DNA of 64,000 bases from Mangifera indica (GCF_011075055.1 NC_058137.1:27203463-27267462), one strand, 5' to 3'; shown: positions 24,017-37,302, numbered from the stretch's first letter. Notes: generated from the sequence alone by a model not told the origin. Program-made: numbers and translations.

Positions 24017-25842
24017 CTATGAATGATAAGGAATGGGAATCAAACATAAATCATCTTTTCTCTTTGTGCTGACACCAAATGACTCAGTCATGTCCAAATC
24101 TTGATTCTTCATTCCACCAGGAAGTTTCCAGTCAAAATGGTATAGCAACATTGCTAGAGGAAGCTCAACATTGGCCATGCCGAATGAAATTCCTGGGCAT
24201 ATCCTCCGTCCAGCGCCAAATGGGATGAATTCGAAATGAGTCCCCCTAAAGTCAATAGCACTATCAATAAACCTCTCTGGATTAAAGTTCTCAGGTTCAG
24301 ACCAATATTTTGGATCCCTTCCGATGGCCCATGCATTAACAATGACTCTGGATTTGACAGGCACGTTGAATCCATTGATCTCACAGCTTTCTCCACATTC
24401 CCTTGGAATTAACAGCGGGGCGGGAGGATGTAATCTCAGAGTCTCTTTTATTACTAGCTTCAAGAATTTCATTTCACTAATGCCTGTTTCATCAACCTTC
24501 CCTTTTGTATTAAACACATCCCTCACCTCAGTTTGTGCTTTTCTCATCAGTGTTGGATTTTTTATCATCTCACAAAATGCCCAATCAATTACGGTAGCCG
24601 ATGTTTCACTTCCAGCACTAAAAATATCCTGTAAAGGAAGTTTAAATCATGCTCTATACATGGAATGATAGATTACCTATAGTTTGACCTATATTTCATT
24701 TTGAAAAGTCTACCTCTATCAAGATAATTTGCAATTATAATGAATATCAAATTAGGTAACAATAGTAATGTGTTTTATCTTTAATTTAAAATTATTCAAT
24801 CAGATAATGACGTATATCATTAGTATCCAATTTATACAAATTTTAAATGTTTGATAGTGTAAATGTTTCATAGAATTTGTGTTGACCAAATGATAGAGAG
24901 ATTAGTTCATGCATTGAACTATGAGGATGTTATCGTATAAGAAGTACTTACCAAAATTATTGCTTTAATGTTCTTGGGAGTTAAAGAAAATTGAGGATCA
25001 CTATGCTCTTGAAGCTTTAGCAGAACATCAACCAAATCTTTATCTCCTTCACTCTTGTATGGCATTTTATGTTCATTGACAATATTTTCAAGTATTCTAT
25101 CAGCTTCTTGATGTATCTTCTCAAGTTTTGACTTGACTCCACTGATCGATTGGAGCAGTTTGATGGAAGGAAAGACATCGGGGATATTAAAACCTGCTAG
25201 CAATTTCGTAGACTCTTTGATAACCGCTATAAATGACCCTTTATCCTTGCAATTTTTTCCAAAGGCTGCCCTTGAAGTGACACCATATGATGATGAGAAA
25301 ATTGCTTCAGTGAGGTTAATCACTGATCCTGCTTTTGAAGCAATCGAATCTACGAGATTAAACACCTCTTCTTCTCTTAAAAATCGAAAAGATTGTACTT
25401 GTTTAGGGCTCAAAAGCTCCGACGTGCAAATTTTCCTTATCTTTCTCAAGTAATCACCATATGGTGAAAAGGCTATATCAGTACATTCATAAGTCATAAT
25501 ACTTGCGGCTTCATTATAAGGCCTTGAAGCAAATATGGCGTCATGAGTTTTCATCACTTGTTCAGCATACTCTGGGGAAGAAACAACAATAGTAGAAAGT
25601 TCTCCCAGCTGTAGGTGCATAAAGGGTCCATATTTCTGGGCCAAATCTCTTAGTGCACGATGAGGTAGAGACCCCATAGCGAGAAGCTGGTGAAGATTTC
25701 CAATAAAAGGTAATTTCGGTGGCCCTGGAGGGAGATTGAAAGATCCGTCATTAGTTTTAAATCTTTTGCTAAGCTTCATCACCATGAAGACGAAAAGAAG
25801 AAAGCTGAGAAGGATTGACAAGGAGGGGAATATGAACTCCAT
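24017..25842 (-). CDS. Cytochrome P450, CYP71 family (CYP-2, segment A)
   Basis: Exons 25842-24952 (297 codons) and 24628-24017 (203 codons plus stop) give 500 aa with a phase-0 intron. Seen: N-terminal anchor, PPGPPKLP hinge, AGSETS (302-307) preceded by Ser instead of the Gly found in CYP-1, KETLR (ExxR), PERF, and haem loop [10 protein letters not shown] with Cys441. It is closely related to CYP-1 and shares its downstream flank, so the two are tandem duplicates. It differs from its segment B copy at about six residues. Role inferred as terpene-type monooxygenase at the ER; substrate unknown. A short (AT)6(GT)n microsatellite lies 70 bp upstream of the ATG. Confidence 0.93.
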
Positions 25843-27208
25843 ATGTGAAAGATGAAAGAGAATAGTGAGTAAGGATTATACTATGTAACTATCTCTGAAA
25901 TACGTAGCGCAAATATATATATATGTGTGTGTGTGTGAACTTCGTAAAAAAATTTAGAGAGGGATTTCTCAGGCTAGGTTATTACAGTCCACACACTGTA
26001 ACAGGTTTCAAAACGCCAAATATAATGATAGGAATCTTGTTACATCAAGTAGAAGTACTTTGATTCAAGAGATTGCCATCTTGTGCCGGCAAATTAATAA
26101 GAACAATGACATAGCAGCGACATAACCAAACTAACAAACATTGAATCCATTTGGGACCGCTTTCATACTCAATTATTTTAAAGGCTGATTACCTTACAAT
26201 AAATATTTTTTAGACTTTTTTTTTTTCAGTAAAATATGAAAGCTGAGAAGGATTGACGGGGAAGGTGACATGATCCGATTCTTTTGTCATAGATAAAATA
26301 AGAACGGTGAGGATTTACAGTCTACTATTGTAAAAGGTCTCTTCTTGTGCTGGCTGTTATCGGTGGATCCATCCTGAGAACTTAATGATCAATTGTCTTC
26401 TTGTCTCTTGAGTTATTTGTGGCCAGTGACTATATCTTAATAAAATATTGTTTTGAAGTCTTTTATATGTGTTTTATTTGTTCCATTATTTTAAACCTAG
26501 TAGTTGTTGCTTAACCCAAAAACAATGTAGAATGAACAAGAAGGTCAATTTTATCAGCTTTTATTTAAACATATTTTTCAAAATAATGAATGAGACACCT
26601 TCATACAAATAAAAACCACTATAGAACAAGATTACTTCACAAATGATTCATTATCTTCCTTGGCTAAATATTCCTTCCGATTAAATAATTCAAAAAAAAA
26701 AAAATAGTTAGATAAGATCAATAGTTAGTGTAACAAGTCTCTCATATTAAATAGGGATTTTTTTTTAATTGCAATGTAATGATAAAAACTTTTACTTTTT
26801 TATCTGTTTTAATTTGAACGATTCAAACATGAGATTGATCTCTATGCCCACAATAAATAAGAAAATATTATGCATATATATTTTAAATATACAAATGAGT
26901 ACATACTTATATATGTTATTATGTGATTAAATGCTACTTAATTCTTAATTTAAAATAATTTAATATCAAATATATACTTATTTGTGTATTTAAAATAGAT
27001 ATATAAAGTTTTATTGAATAAATAATTACTTGATTTAGAAGTTTTAATAAGTTCTGGGAATCTATATTCATTTTTTTTTTTTACCATTATTCTTGGCTCA
27101 TTTCATGTTTTAAATTGTTTATATGGATTTATATAATGCTTTCTTGTAATTATTTTCCCCAAAATATTCCTGTTCTGTGTGCATCATCAATCAGATGGAT
27201 AATTTTTT
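25843..27208 (-). other. 5' flank of CYP-2 and intergenic DNA
   Basis: No gene. Partly similar to the CYP-1 upstream region (for example the TTCTCAGG...GTTATTACAGTCCACAC stretch). It matches 54738-56418 in segment B except for the 181-bp MITE found only there. Confidence 0.5.
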
Positions 27209-28331
27209 TGTAACATCCCTCCCTAGAAGTACTATCCATCGAAGGAGAAATGTTACGAATTAATATTCGTAGCATCTATTTTTTTTCTTTTTTTTTTTAA
27301 ATACTACACTTTGGGCCCTTACCCCCTTGCAAGATATTGTCCGCTTTGGGCAACCTTCGGCCCGCACGGCTTTAAAATGCGTCTTGTAGGGAAACGAGTG
27401 GGCCCTCACTCAACTGCCAAGATATTGTCCCCTTACGGCCCAGCCTTTTCGGGGTTTTGTTCCTTGGACTCAAAGGCCTGGTCAGGGCTTGGCCCAAGAA
27501 CGCGTCTTGCCTGGTAATGGGGGCCTTACTCATATATAGCACTTCACTCGCCACAAGCTTGCCGATGTGGGATTTGCCTAGGGGTGTCACATACACCCCC
27601 CTTGTACGGGACTCAGCGTCCTCGCTGAGGTTTGCCCTACCATCCTTCAGAGGCTTGGGCTGGGCTCTGATACCAACACTTTGGGCCCTTACCCCCCTGC
27701 AAGATATTGTCCGCTTTGGGCAACCTTCGGCCCGCACGGCTTTAAAACGCGTCTTGCCTGGTAATGGGGGTCTTACTCATATATAGCACTTCACTCGCCA
27801 CAAGCTTGCCGATGTGGGATTTGCCTAGGGGTGTCACATACACCCCCCCTTACAGGACTCAGCGTCCTCGCTGAGGTTTGCCCCACCATCCTTCAGAGGC
27901 TTGGGCTGGGCTCTGATACCAACACTTTGGGCCCTTACCCCCCTGCAAGATATTGTCCGCTTTGGGCAACCTTCGGCCCGCACGGCTTTAAAACGCGTCT
28001 TGTCTGGTAATGGGGGCCTTACTTATATATAGCAATTCACTCGCCACAAGCTTGCTGATGTGGGATTTGCCTAAGGGTGTCACATACACCCCCCCTTTAC
28101 GGGACTCAGCGTCCTCGCTGAGGTTTGCCCCACCATCCTTCAGAGGCTTGGGCTGGGCTTTGATACCAACACTTTGGGCCCTTAACCCCCTGCAAGATAT
28201 TGTCCGCTTTGGGCAACCTTCGGCCCGCACGGCTTTAAAACGCGTCTTGCCTGGTAATGAGGGTCTTACTCATATATAACACTTCACTCGCCACAAGCTT
28301 GCCGATGTGGGATTTGCCTAGGGGTGTCACA
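27209..28331 (-). mobile_element. TRIM array with four LTRs
   Basis: A roughly 247-bp unit is repeated. LTR-like copies lie at 27306-27591, 27676-27838, 27922-28084 and 28169-28331 (each about 163 bp; the first carries about 120 bp extra). They are separated by three internal pieces of about 84 bp. Each internal piece ends in TGATACCAA, the reverse complement of a tRNA-Met primer-binding site (TTGGTATCA), so the element is on the minus strand. Outer ends are TGTAACATCCC and GGGTGTCACA. It is absent from segment B (empty site near 56410-56420). Much more GC-rich than its surroundings; the open frames across it are not genes. Confidence 0.85.
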
Positions 28332-29254
28332 TTTTTTTTCTTGAACTCTGCTACTTCACACCATAAACAATGCTCAAATGGGCAATTTATCTGAGAAAGC
28401 ATTGGGAATCAATGAATTTAGAAATAAATAGAGACAAGGCTTTTGAATGTATATATGCAAATTGATATTTTATTACATGAGTGTTCTTGATACAAAGATT
28501 ATTATTTTATTATTACTTATTAATACATCATGTTCTAATCAGTGCAATTTGAATTACTTTTTTTTTTCTCAAAAATAAAAAAATTTTAATAACAAAAAAA
28601 ACAAAAATATCTTCAAAACAAACACTTCCTTCATTGAAAAGCAGGGTTTAATGTATTAGAGGGTGGGTTTATTCGTGGAAATTATACAACAGTAATTTTA
28701 TTATCAATATTCAACTATTACAAATCGATTTTCTAAGAGCAACATTGGTCTTTATTTATATGTTGGTTACTTAGCTGACTTTGAAGGCAGTACGAGTTTG
28801 CCTACAATGCCCATAATGAATAATGACCTGATTTAGAAGTTTTGATGAATTATAGAAATATATATTCAATGTTTTTACCATTATTCTTAGCTTATTTGAC
28901 GTTTTGAATTGTTTATATGGGGCCTTACATAATGCTTCTTCTTGTTAAAGATGAGGTAAGTTCTTCATGAAGACTAATTTTCCTATAATTAATTTTCCGA
29001 AATTATTCCCTTTTTATGTAATATACTATAATTTTAAATTATAACAGAAAACTACATTATCAACCACGTAAATACTTTTTTTTTTCTTGGACTATGCTAC
29101 TTCACACCATAAAGAATGCTCAAATGAGAGATCCGTTTAAGAAATGTCAGTTTCTCTTTATTTCACATATACATTTTAATGAGCTGTTAAATAAAGTTAG
29201 TGGTCCGTAACTTCCCATTACATCCTTAACGCTATGACATATATATTGAATTTT
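28332..29254. other. Intergenic, repeated CYP-unit flanks
   Basis: No gene. Contains two copies (from about 28340 and 29090) of the flank also seen at 20880. It matches 56420-57312. Confidence 0.5.
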
Positions 29255-29536
29255 TGTGAGACACTTAAACAAATCTCACATTGACAAACCATGAGAGAGA
29301 TGTTGAGTTTGTTTGTATACATTTCATCTCTAAATGATGAAAAAATTTAATTGGTTAAATAGTTTCTAAGCTCTTTAAACTGTTAAAACTTTTTTTAAGT
29401 TATAAAACTCAAAAGTAAAGTCATAATAGACTGTTTATTCAAAGTGAATAATATCTTGATAGTTAGTCGAACTATTGAACCAAAAATGTTATAAATGAAG
29501 ACATTAAGTCTTGTAAGGAGGGGGGTGAATGTTACA
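29255..29536 (-). mobile_element. Solo LTR related to the intron-6 TRIM
   Basis: The minus strand begins TGTAACATTC and ends near GTGTCTCACA. It shares the phrases AAGATATT and CAATGTGAGATTTG with the TPS intron-6 TRIM LTRs. It interrupts the CYP-unit flank, which is continuous at about 21010 (TTGAATTTCATATATA). Also present at about 57314-57595, so older than the segment duplication. Exact ends are uncertain by a base or two. Confidence 0.6.
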
Positions 29537-30349
29537 ATTTCATATATAGCTTCATGGGTTGAATGGATAATTGATACACATTTGCCATTTATTTTGTGAA
29601 TTTGGATCACTTGAAAGCCCTTACATTCAAGAATGATTTCTATTGCAAATTCAACATTTGCATTGCAGGGGGGTTGACTTTTACAATTTTCAAATTTTTT
29701 TTTTAAAATTTACATTATGTGCAATTTCGTTTATATAGGCTTAAAAGCTTAATTTATATATTCCAACAAGAAAACGTTGGAAATCTATGAATTTAAAAAT
29801 AAATAGAACAAGAGGCTTTTTAATGTGTATATATACTAGTTGTTATATAATATGTTACATGAGTTTTATTGATACAAAGATTATTATATTATTTTTACAT
29901 ATTTATAAAACATATTTTAATCAGTGCAAATTAAATTAGTTTTTTTTTTCTCCAAAATAACAATTTTATAAGGACAAAAAAATAAAAATAAAACACACCC
30001 CCTTCAATTTCCTATAGAGAATGCTATCATAATTAAACATTGGCCTGATGATACGAGTCAGGACAACCAAATCATTGCTTAAAGTGAGACATTATGTACC
30101 GCAATTGAACTAAATAATGTTGAATCTGTTTTCGCATTATTCGTCAAAAAGAAAAGTATTTTTTTTTTTTTTTTATAAATAATTTCAATTAGCGTAGACA
30201 TGCTTGAAATAAAGTTATGTTGTCCTTAGCTTTCATCAAAATTAAGGATTTTATTAAAGCCAAAGAACTATTATCCATCCAAGTTTTAGTCTAATTTTAA
30301 AAGTACATTCATAGTAAATAAAAAATATAAACACCTATTCATAAGATAA

Positions 30350-31030
30350 CAATTGTTAAAATTTTTAGTTAGAGGTAAGAGTCAAATTGTTATTTTACTA
30401 CTAAATCTTAAAACCTTCAAAATTAATATTATTTTTCTTCTCAGGTTTTAAAAAAATAATACTTCATTGCATTCTTAAAGTTTTAAAAGTTTAGATTTCA
30501 CCCCTAAGACTTATTACCCTTCTCCAACCACCATCTCTATCTCCGACAATCGTCAAATCTACTCTAAATAATTGTCATCGAAGTCTTTTCACCTCTCTGA
30601 CAACAAATTGATGAATTTTGTCTAGAAATCCAGACAATTTTTGTTTGAATGCGTTGTCGTTTAGACGAAGAGATTTAGATTCTCAACAAAGAGCAATGAC
30701 GCGGCAAGGAGCACAAATCTCAGCTTCTCAACAGAGATATGGATTTGATGAAGATGAATAAGAGAGTGAAGTTAAATCATCGATTGAGTGCGACTGCTCT
30801 TCAACCAAAGAAAGAACTTCTTTGCCAAAGAAGATGGGTGGGAAGAGGAAGTTGACTGAAAAAGAAGAAAAGAAAAACCTTGTGAGAAAATACAGTTTTT
30901 CAAAGTTTAATCATATAAGAAATTGTTTGTTTTTTAAACTAAAAAAGAAAAATAACATAATTTTTTAGGATTTGAGAATAAAATAATAGTTTTATCATTA
31001 TCTCTAATTAAAAATTTTAATAATAATTAA
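30350..31030. mobile_element. Non-autonomous element with long terminal inverted repeats
   Basis: The left end (about 30355-30410, GTTAAAATTTTTAGTTAGAG...) is an imperfect inverted repeat of the right end (about 30965-31020, ...CTCTAATTAAAAATTTTAAT). The middle has no convincing gene; its Lys- and Glu-rich open stretches are broken in both copies. The matching element is at about 58390-59095. The superfamily is not certain because I could not fix the target duplication. Confidence 0.5.
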
Positions 31031-31512
31031 TTTATTAATAGATGTTTGATTAAGCAAGTCTTAATAGGAAACAGTCCTTTTGTCTTTTATTTTTTAGATA
31101 TTTGTACAATATTGACCAACTATAAATCTATCATTAAAGCTCACGTCATCATATACATTATTTTCTCACCCTCTTGCAGATATAGTTCTCCACTTCACAC
31201 TCTTGGAGATATAATTCTCCACTTATACTCACCAACCAACACTCCTCTACACTCACTTTCATAAGAGCGACAATAGTATTTATTTGTGGTTGCTGACGTT
31301 GGCTACTCAGCTGACTTTGAATATTCTTCTAGATTCTCGGATGGCTGTACGAGAGTTGATATCTTGTAGCAGAAATTCCTGAATACTTGTAGAGCAAGAA
31401 GATTCTATAGGATAAGAGGTAGAGAGAGGCGGTGTTTTATTTTTAACATTTTCAAACCCCTGTTTTTATTTCAAAAACTATATATATATTTTTTTACTTT
31501 CACTATAGGTAC
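31031..31512. other. 3' flank of CYP-3
   Basis: No gene. Similar to the flank of the CYP relic (22670-22900), with phrases such as CTTTCATAAGAGCGAC and ATCTTGTAGCAGAAATTCCT in both. Confidence 0.55.
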
Positions 31513-33439
31513 TTATGGATGGTAAGGAATGGGAATCAAGCATAAATCATCTTTTCTTCTTACGGTCAAACCAGAGGACTCTGTCATATCCAGGTCTTGA
31601 TTTTTCATTCCCTCAGGAAGTTTCCAATCAAAATGGTACAACAAATTCGCCAAATGAAACTCAACACTGGCCAGACCAAATAAAATTCCAGGGCAAATCC
31701 TCCTCCCAGCGCCAAATGGAATTAACTCAAAATTAGTCCCCTTATAGTCAATAGCACTATCAACGAACCTCTCTGGAATAAAGCTCTCAGGTTCAATCCA
31801 ATAGTTTGGATCCCTTCCGATGGCCCATGCGTTAACAATGACTTTGGTTTTGGCTGGTATGTTGAATCCATTAATCTCACACTGTTCTCTACATTCTCTT
31901 GGAATCAACAAAGGAGCAGCAGAATGTAATCTCAAAGTCTCTTTTATTATTAGCTTCAAGAACTTCGTTTCACTCATGCTCGTTTCATCAACCTTCCCTT
32001 TGGTATTGAACACTTCCCTCACCTCAGCTTGTGCCTTTCTCATTAACGTTGAATTTTTTATCAGTTCACAGAATGCCCAATCTGTTACAGTAGCAGATGT
32101 CTCACTACCGGCAGTAAAAACGTCCTGGAAATTAAGGAAGTTAAAATCCACGCGTTATAAGAAGAGTCAATTCAGCTGTCTATGTGACTTCAAACATTCT
32201 CTAAATAATTTTAAAGGCTCGCAGATACCAACTAATTTTAAGAAGAATTAAAGAAAAACAAGCATGGAACAAATACAAAAAATAGAGGAAGTGCAATATT
32301 GGACCTTAAGATGCAAAATTTGACTTTTTAAGCTAAATAAGGACACAGGGACAATATGATCTCTTGTACTGATCAGTATATAACACAAATTAGTGCACGT
32401 TTATAGTTTTTGGGTGATGACATCTCAGTTTGTTGAGACTTTTTAACAGAATTTATGTTCATGAGATATTAGAGAGAGCTTAGTTTATGCGTTGATGAAA
32501 TCTAAGGAGGTAGATAAACATGGTAAAAGAAGGAAAAATACTTACAAAGATGATTGCTTTGATGTTCTCAGCTGTTAAAGAAAATTGAGGATCATCACCA
32601 TACTCTTGAAACTTCAGGAGAACGTCAACCAAATCTGCCTCTCTTTCACTCTTGTCAGACATCTTATGTTCATTCACAATGTTTTCAACTATTTTATCAG
32701 CTTCTTGATGCAGTTTCTCGATTTTCGACTTGATTCCAGTAATATATTGGAGCAGTTTGATGGAAGGAAACAAATCCGTTACATCAAAACCTCCTAGCAA
32801 TTTTATAGCATCATTTATGACGGATTTGAATGATTCTTTATCTTTGCATTTTTTGCCAAAAGCCGCCCTTGAAGTGCCTCCATATGTGGATGAGAAAATT
32901 ACCTCGGTGAGGTTGATCACTGATCCTGCTTTTGAAGCAATCGAATTTATGAGATTAGAAGCCTCTTCTTCTCTCAAAGGTCGGAAAGATTCGACTTGTA
33001 TTGGGCTTAAAAGCTCCGTCTTACTGATTTTCTTTACCTTTCTCCAGTAATCGCCATATGGTGAAAAGACTATATCGCTTTGATGATAAGTCATGACACT
33101 GATTGCTTCGTTATAAGGCCTTGAAGCAAATACGACGTCATGAGTTTTCATCACTTGTTCAGCGTACTCCCGCGAAGAAACAACAATAGTAGAAAGTTCT
33201 CCCAGCTGTAGGTGCATAAAGGGTCCATATTTCTTGGCCAAATCTCTTAGTGCACGATGAGGAAGAGACCCCATAGCAACAAGCTGGTGAAGATTTCCAA
33301 TAAAAGGTAATTTCAACGGCCCTGGAGGGAGATTTAAAGTTCCATCGTTGGTTTTAAATCTTTTCCCTATTTTCATCACCATGAAGACGAAAAGAAGAAA
33401 GCTGAGAAGGATTGGCAAGGAGGGGCATGCAAACTCCAT
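31513..33439 (-). CDS. Cytochrome P450, CYP71 family (CYP-3, segment A)
   Basis: Exons 33439-32546 (298 codons) and 32124-31513 (203 codons plus stop) give 501 aa. I chose the ATG at 33439 (MEFACPSL), matching the other CYP starts. The frame is open to an upstream ATG at 33517, adding 26 residues that would precede the membrane anchor. Seen: PPGPLKLP hinge, TAGSETS I-helix, KETLR, PERF, and [10 protein letters not shown] with Cys442. It is the most divergent of the three CYPs, including an extra Asp in the GDDPQF segment, and may act at another position or step. In A, residue Val of TYGVTS is Gly (TYGGTS), a change not seen in the other copies here. Confidence 0.92.
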
Positions 33440-35913
33440 ATGTGAAAGATGGAAAGGAAAGAGTATGTGGATTGTAACATCGTTGGCTCTGAATGAACGA
33501 ATATATGCATTTCTCATATTGGCTTCTTACCATGTACCCCCTAGAATAAGCTTTACTGTTTAATTGTTCCCTCTGGTCTAAGAAAAGAACATAAAGGTGC
33601 CCTTATGTCAGGATGACCATCAAGGGAGGATTCTTCATAATGTTTAAATACAATAAAACTATGTGTATAAATAATATATATAACTTTATATATAAATAAC
33701 GACGTATCATCATGTGATTGAGTGTTATTTTATTTTTAATTTTTAATTATCTAATTATATCATAATATATCATTATATATAAATAAAAATTGAATGTATA
33801 ACATTACTTGTCTAGATAATATGATAGGAGATTTGTACTTGTTTCTAGAATCTAAAGTAAAAATTAATATGTTATTCAATAAAATCATGGTGAAAATAAT
33901 GATTAAATTCCTCCAAATGTTGACTAGAATTGAGTTAATAGAGTTAAATAGTATTTGACTTGAGTTTGGCTTGATAAAATAATAGGGTTGAGCTCTAGGT
34001 AGGATTTATTGGTTCAAGCTTAATTTAAAAAATTATATTTAAACTCATTAATTTTTAAATAATTATATTTAAGCTTTATAATTTATATTTATCAATTATC
34101 TTTCATATTCAAAATCAATGAATAAGTTTTAATGGTGCAAATACAAATACAAAACTTTTAATAATTTATTGATATTTCATTCGAACCAAGCCATAAGCTT
34201 GCATCTCACTAAGCCAATGAGCAAACTTGAGAACCGAAATCCAACGACTGTGAGTCAGACTATTGAACCAAAGAATGTTCAGATTGAATGCAAACTATGA
34301 AAAATGTGATTGCTGAAGAGTCTCTTCCTTCAACTTCCATCAGTGAACCGTTTGACAAAATTATGGAAGCAAGAATGCTATTCATAATTTTGTTGTGCAT
34401 AGATAATCTAGATAATGTTGAATTTTTCTCAAATTATATCCATGAGTAGATTTCCATATAAGTCAACTAGCACATAAACAGATCAATCAGTGTCTTGCAT
34501 TGAAAAGAAAATTTAGAATCACTTCTTTTTAGGGTGGGATTATTTGTACCAAAAAAATGCAATTTTCAAAACCAAATCCTATTTGAATATTTAGATTTTT
34601 ACATATTTTTCTTATGCAAAAGAGGCCCACAGTTGAGGTTGTACTACAGAAAGTCTCTTCGGAGACATCTGATAAAATTGAAATGATACAGAGAATATTA
34701 GTATGACCCCTCACAAGGATGACACATATAAATCGAAAAACAGCCCAAATTTTTTACTTAAAAAAATTATAGCAGAAAACCAATGGAAATATAGAATTCT
34801 GAGAAGAACCTTGAAATGATCTACCTAATTCTTATGTATATTTATGATCATATTTACATGTTACTTGCAGAATCAATAAATTGTTTAGTTTATCTGAATA
34901 ACTTCAAAATAAACTAGCGTGTATGCTATGCCGTTTTAACAAATTTTGAACTTTATTTAGATAGGTCATCTATTTGTTTTCATTTTTATTTTCTTATTTG
35001 CTTTTATCTATGTGTATTGTTACATATACAAACTATATATAAAAACTATCATCTGTATAAACTAAACCTTTTCTTTTGATATGTAATCTCTTTCAATTAT
35101 CTAATTTATTTTTAATTTAAAATTATCTAAATATATCAGTTTGTAAAGAATAATAATAATGTTACTTAAAGTTCCAGAGCATATGTATTTTATATGGAGC
35201 ATATGCTTATCTAGAATTGCTAGTATATATTAAAGGTTATGTATACGTAATTCCTTTAACTAGAATAATAATGTTTCTTGTAACTATGTAATAATAAAGA
35301 TATGTTTAAACCAGAATAAATTACACATGCATAAGAAAAAGATAGGAAAAAAAAAAGTTAAATGAACGAGAGAGACATGTCTTTGTATTTTGAAATAACG
35401 TTGAAAGAGATTTGAACTAATGTCTTGTTATAAAATCTCTTTTATTGTTACTCAAACAAGTGTTTGGAGACAAGACACTATTAGTCACGCCCTTTCTTCC
35501 CTTATGATCATTTCTTGATGTCTTGTCTAGTACTGAGTGGGAATTCGTATAATCTCCAATAAAAATGCTCAGCAAATTTTCATTCTAGGAGGAATTATAA
35601 TTTCCTTTCATATTATATGCTGGTGACTCCAAGGTAAGTAAGCTTTTTATGAATGTACATATACAAGTATTGTGTATAAGTAATGCTTCTAGTTGCGGAT
35701 TGTGTAATTGGCTGCTTTTCCAATACTGTTCTCGTACATTTGACTAAATAGTCTAACCGCAATCACTGGTATTTAGATTTTTGAAACCCCACGGATGTGA
35801 GTTTGTCTTTGCCCTAAACCTTAGGTGGGAGTAAGTCTTTTGGCCTTTTATTTTATATAAAACAGTTAATGTCTTTTATACTAAGAAAATTTAAATAACT
35901 TGCATATATGAAG
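33440..35913. other. Intergenic region upstream of CYP-3
   Basis: About 2.5 kb of AT-rich DNA without a recognisable gene or RNA. It is collinear with 61537-64000 and differs by scattered substitutions and a few small indels. Confidence 0.55.
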
Positions 35914-36837
35914 CCAGATGGTGTCATAAAAAACATGAATGAATATGCATAAATTATGGAAAATGATAAAAAGAGAATACATGTTTCTTCAGCTTTTGAA
36001 TGCTACTGAGAAGAGTCAACTAAAGTGCTGCTCGAATTGGTTGCAAATTTCAGTGGAAGATATGATTATGAGTGAAGAGTTTTTCCATGAAAGGGTTGAT
36101 TCTGCACAAAGTAATAGAACTAATTCTCCACCAGCATATATAGCATGTGTATGTAGCTTACTTGTTGAAGCTTTTATTAATGCCTCCTGCAGATTTTTTG
36201 GTCGATGCCAATGAAAATAATTATCATACGAGAATTCATTTGAGAAGAAATCTTGTAAGGGACTGGAATTGGGGCTTGGAAGGTGTCAAGTAGTTAGAGA
36301 AGTGCAAATGCAGTTTCTTGGCATCATCAAAGAAGCTGATATTGACATTTGTGTTGCTTTTGACAATGCTTAACTTACATAATCTCTTTCTTCGATCGGA
36401 AGACGGATGAGAGCCAGTGATTGGCTTCTCTTGTTCCAGAAAGTCTGCATTCTTATCATCAAGACTTTCTTACATGCACAAGTCAAAGTTTAAAAAAGGA
36501 CTGCCACCGAAAAATTTCTCTTTTTCTTTGTTTGGTTCTGAAGGTTGTCATTCTCATTGTGGCCCTCAGAGGAAAATCATGCATAAACAACCACCTTAAG
36601 AAATTAAATATGGAGTATATCAACACCAGCACAGATTCTTATAAAGAAGGATATTCATCAGTTTGTGAGTACCAGTTTGGGAAGCCATGGTTTAACACAG
36701 AGTCATTGTATTGAAATCCAACAAGAAATGTCCTCCTTAGATCTGTTTCCTGATAGGATATTAATACTTTCATTCACTTCTTCTGTTCTTACCTTCAAAA
36801 CTTAAACTACTGGTCTATTGTTCACCAAATTTCTGCC
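35914..36837. other. Spacer, unassigned
   Basis: First DNA beyond the part of the duplication visible in the window. Short open stretches on the plus strand (35939-36214, 36421-36714) resemble no family I know, and no domain is visible. It may be decayed resistance-gene sequence given the neighbours, but I cannot show that. Confidence 0.3.
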
Positions 36838-37302
36838 ATGGAAGCAGCGGTATATCTAGCTACAGAAGTTGTATGCTACTGTTGTTGCTCCCTTTATCCT
36901 TGTTGCTCCATCTGTTCTAATATCAGAGACACATTTCGTTTCAAATCAAATCTAAAAGCTTTAGAAAAGGAGACAAAGACTCCGGTTGATCTCAAAGACA
37001 ACATCAATCAACAACTTGCAGCTGCAGAGAAAGCTGGGAAGCCTCCAAAAACTCAAGTGAAAGAGTGGCTTGAAGAGGTCAAAGAATTTCTGCTTCGGCT
37101 GGAGGCATAGCAAACAAGTATGGAGACCTACAAGGAAAGCCGCAGTGGATGTTTGTTTAATTGCAGTTACCGGTGTAAATTCAGTAAGGAAGTGGCAATA
37201 ATGCTTGAGGCGGTAAAGAGACTTACAGCAGCTGGAAATTTCCCCACTGGCATAGTTGATCATGTCCCAGAGCCTTCAAATTTTAATCAAGCTGCAAACT
37301 AG
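36838..37302 (+). pseudogene. NLR N-terminal coiled-coil fragment, interrupted
   Basis: The plus strand from the ATG at 36838 reads the start of a coiled-coil NLR (FRFKSNLKALEKETKTPVDL, then QVKEWLEEVKEF), parallel to the first 150 residues of the gene at 38820. A TAG at about 37108-37110 breaks the frame, which resumes with GCLFNCSYRCKFSKEVAIML and stops at about 37300. No NB-ARC domain follows here. It is a truncated pseudogene of the RPS2/At4g27190-like class. Confidence 0.8.

Noticed and set aside
24324..24668. Plus-strand frames across CYP exon 2 (also 11895, 31820, 46616, 53220, 59917)
   Set aside because: Antisense shadows of the P450 coding strand, recurring because the sense codons are conserved.
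27311..28279. Several 70-120 aa frames on both strands
   Set aside because: They follow the TRIM repeat units and repeat with them; TRIM elements are noncoding.
27209..28331. Cassandra-type TRIM with a 5S rRNA domain
   Set aside because: I looked for the conserved 5S internal promoter and flanking words in the LTRs and did not find them.
36421..36714. 97-aa frame beginning MASLVPESLHSYHQ
   Set aside because: No recognisable domain, no splice context and two overlapping alternative frames; recorded only as unassigned spacer.
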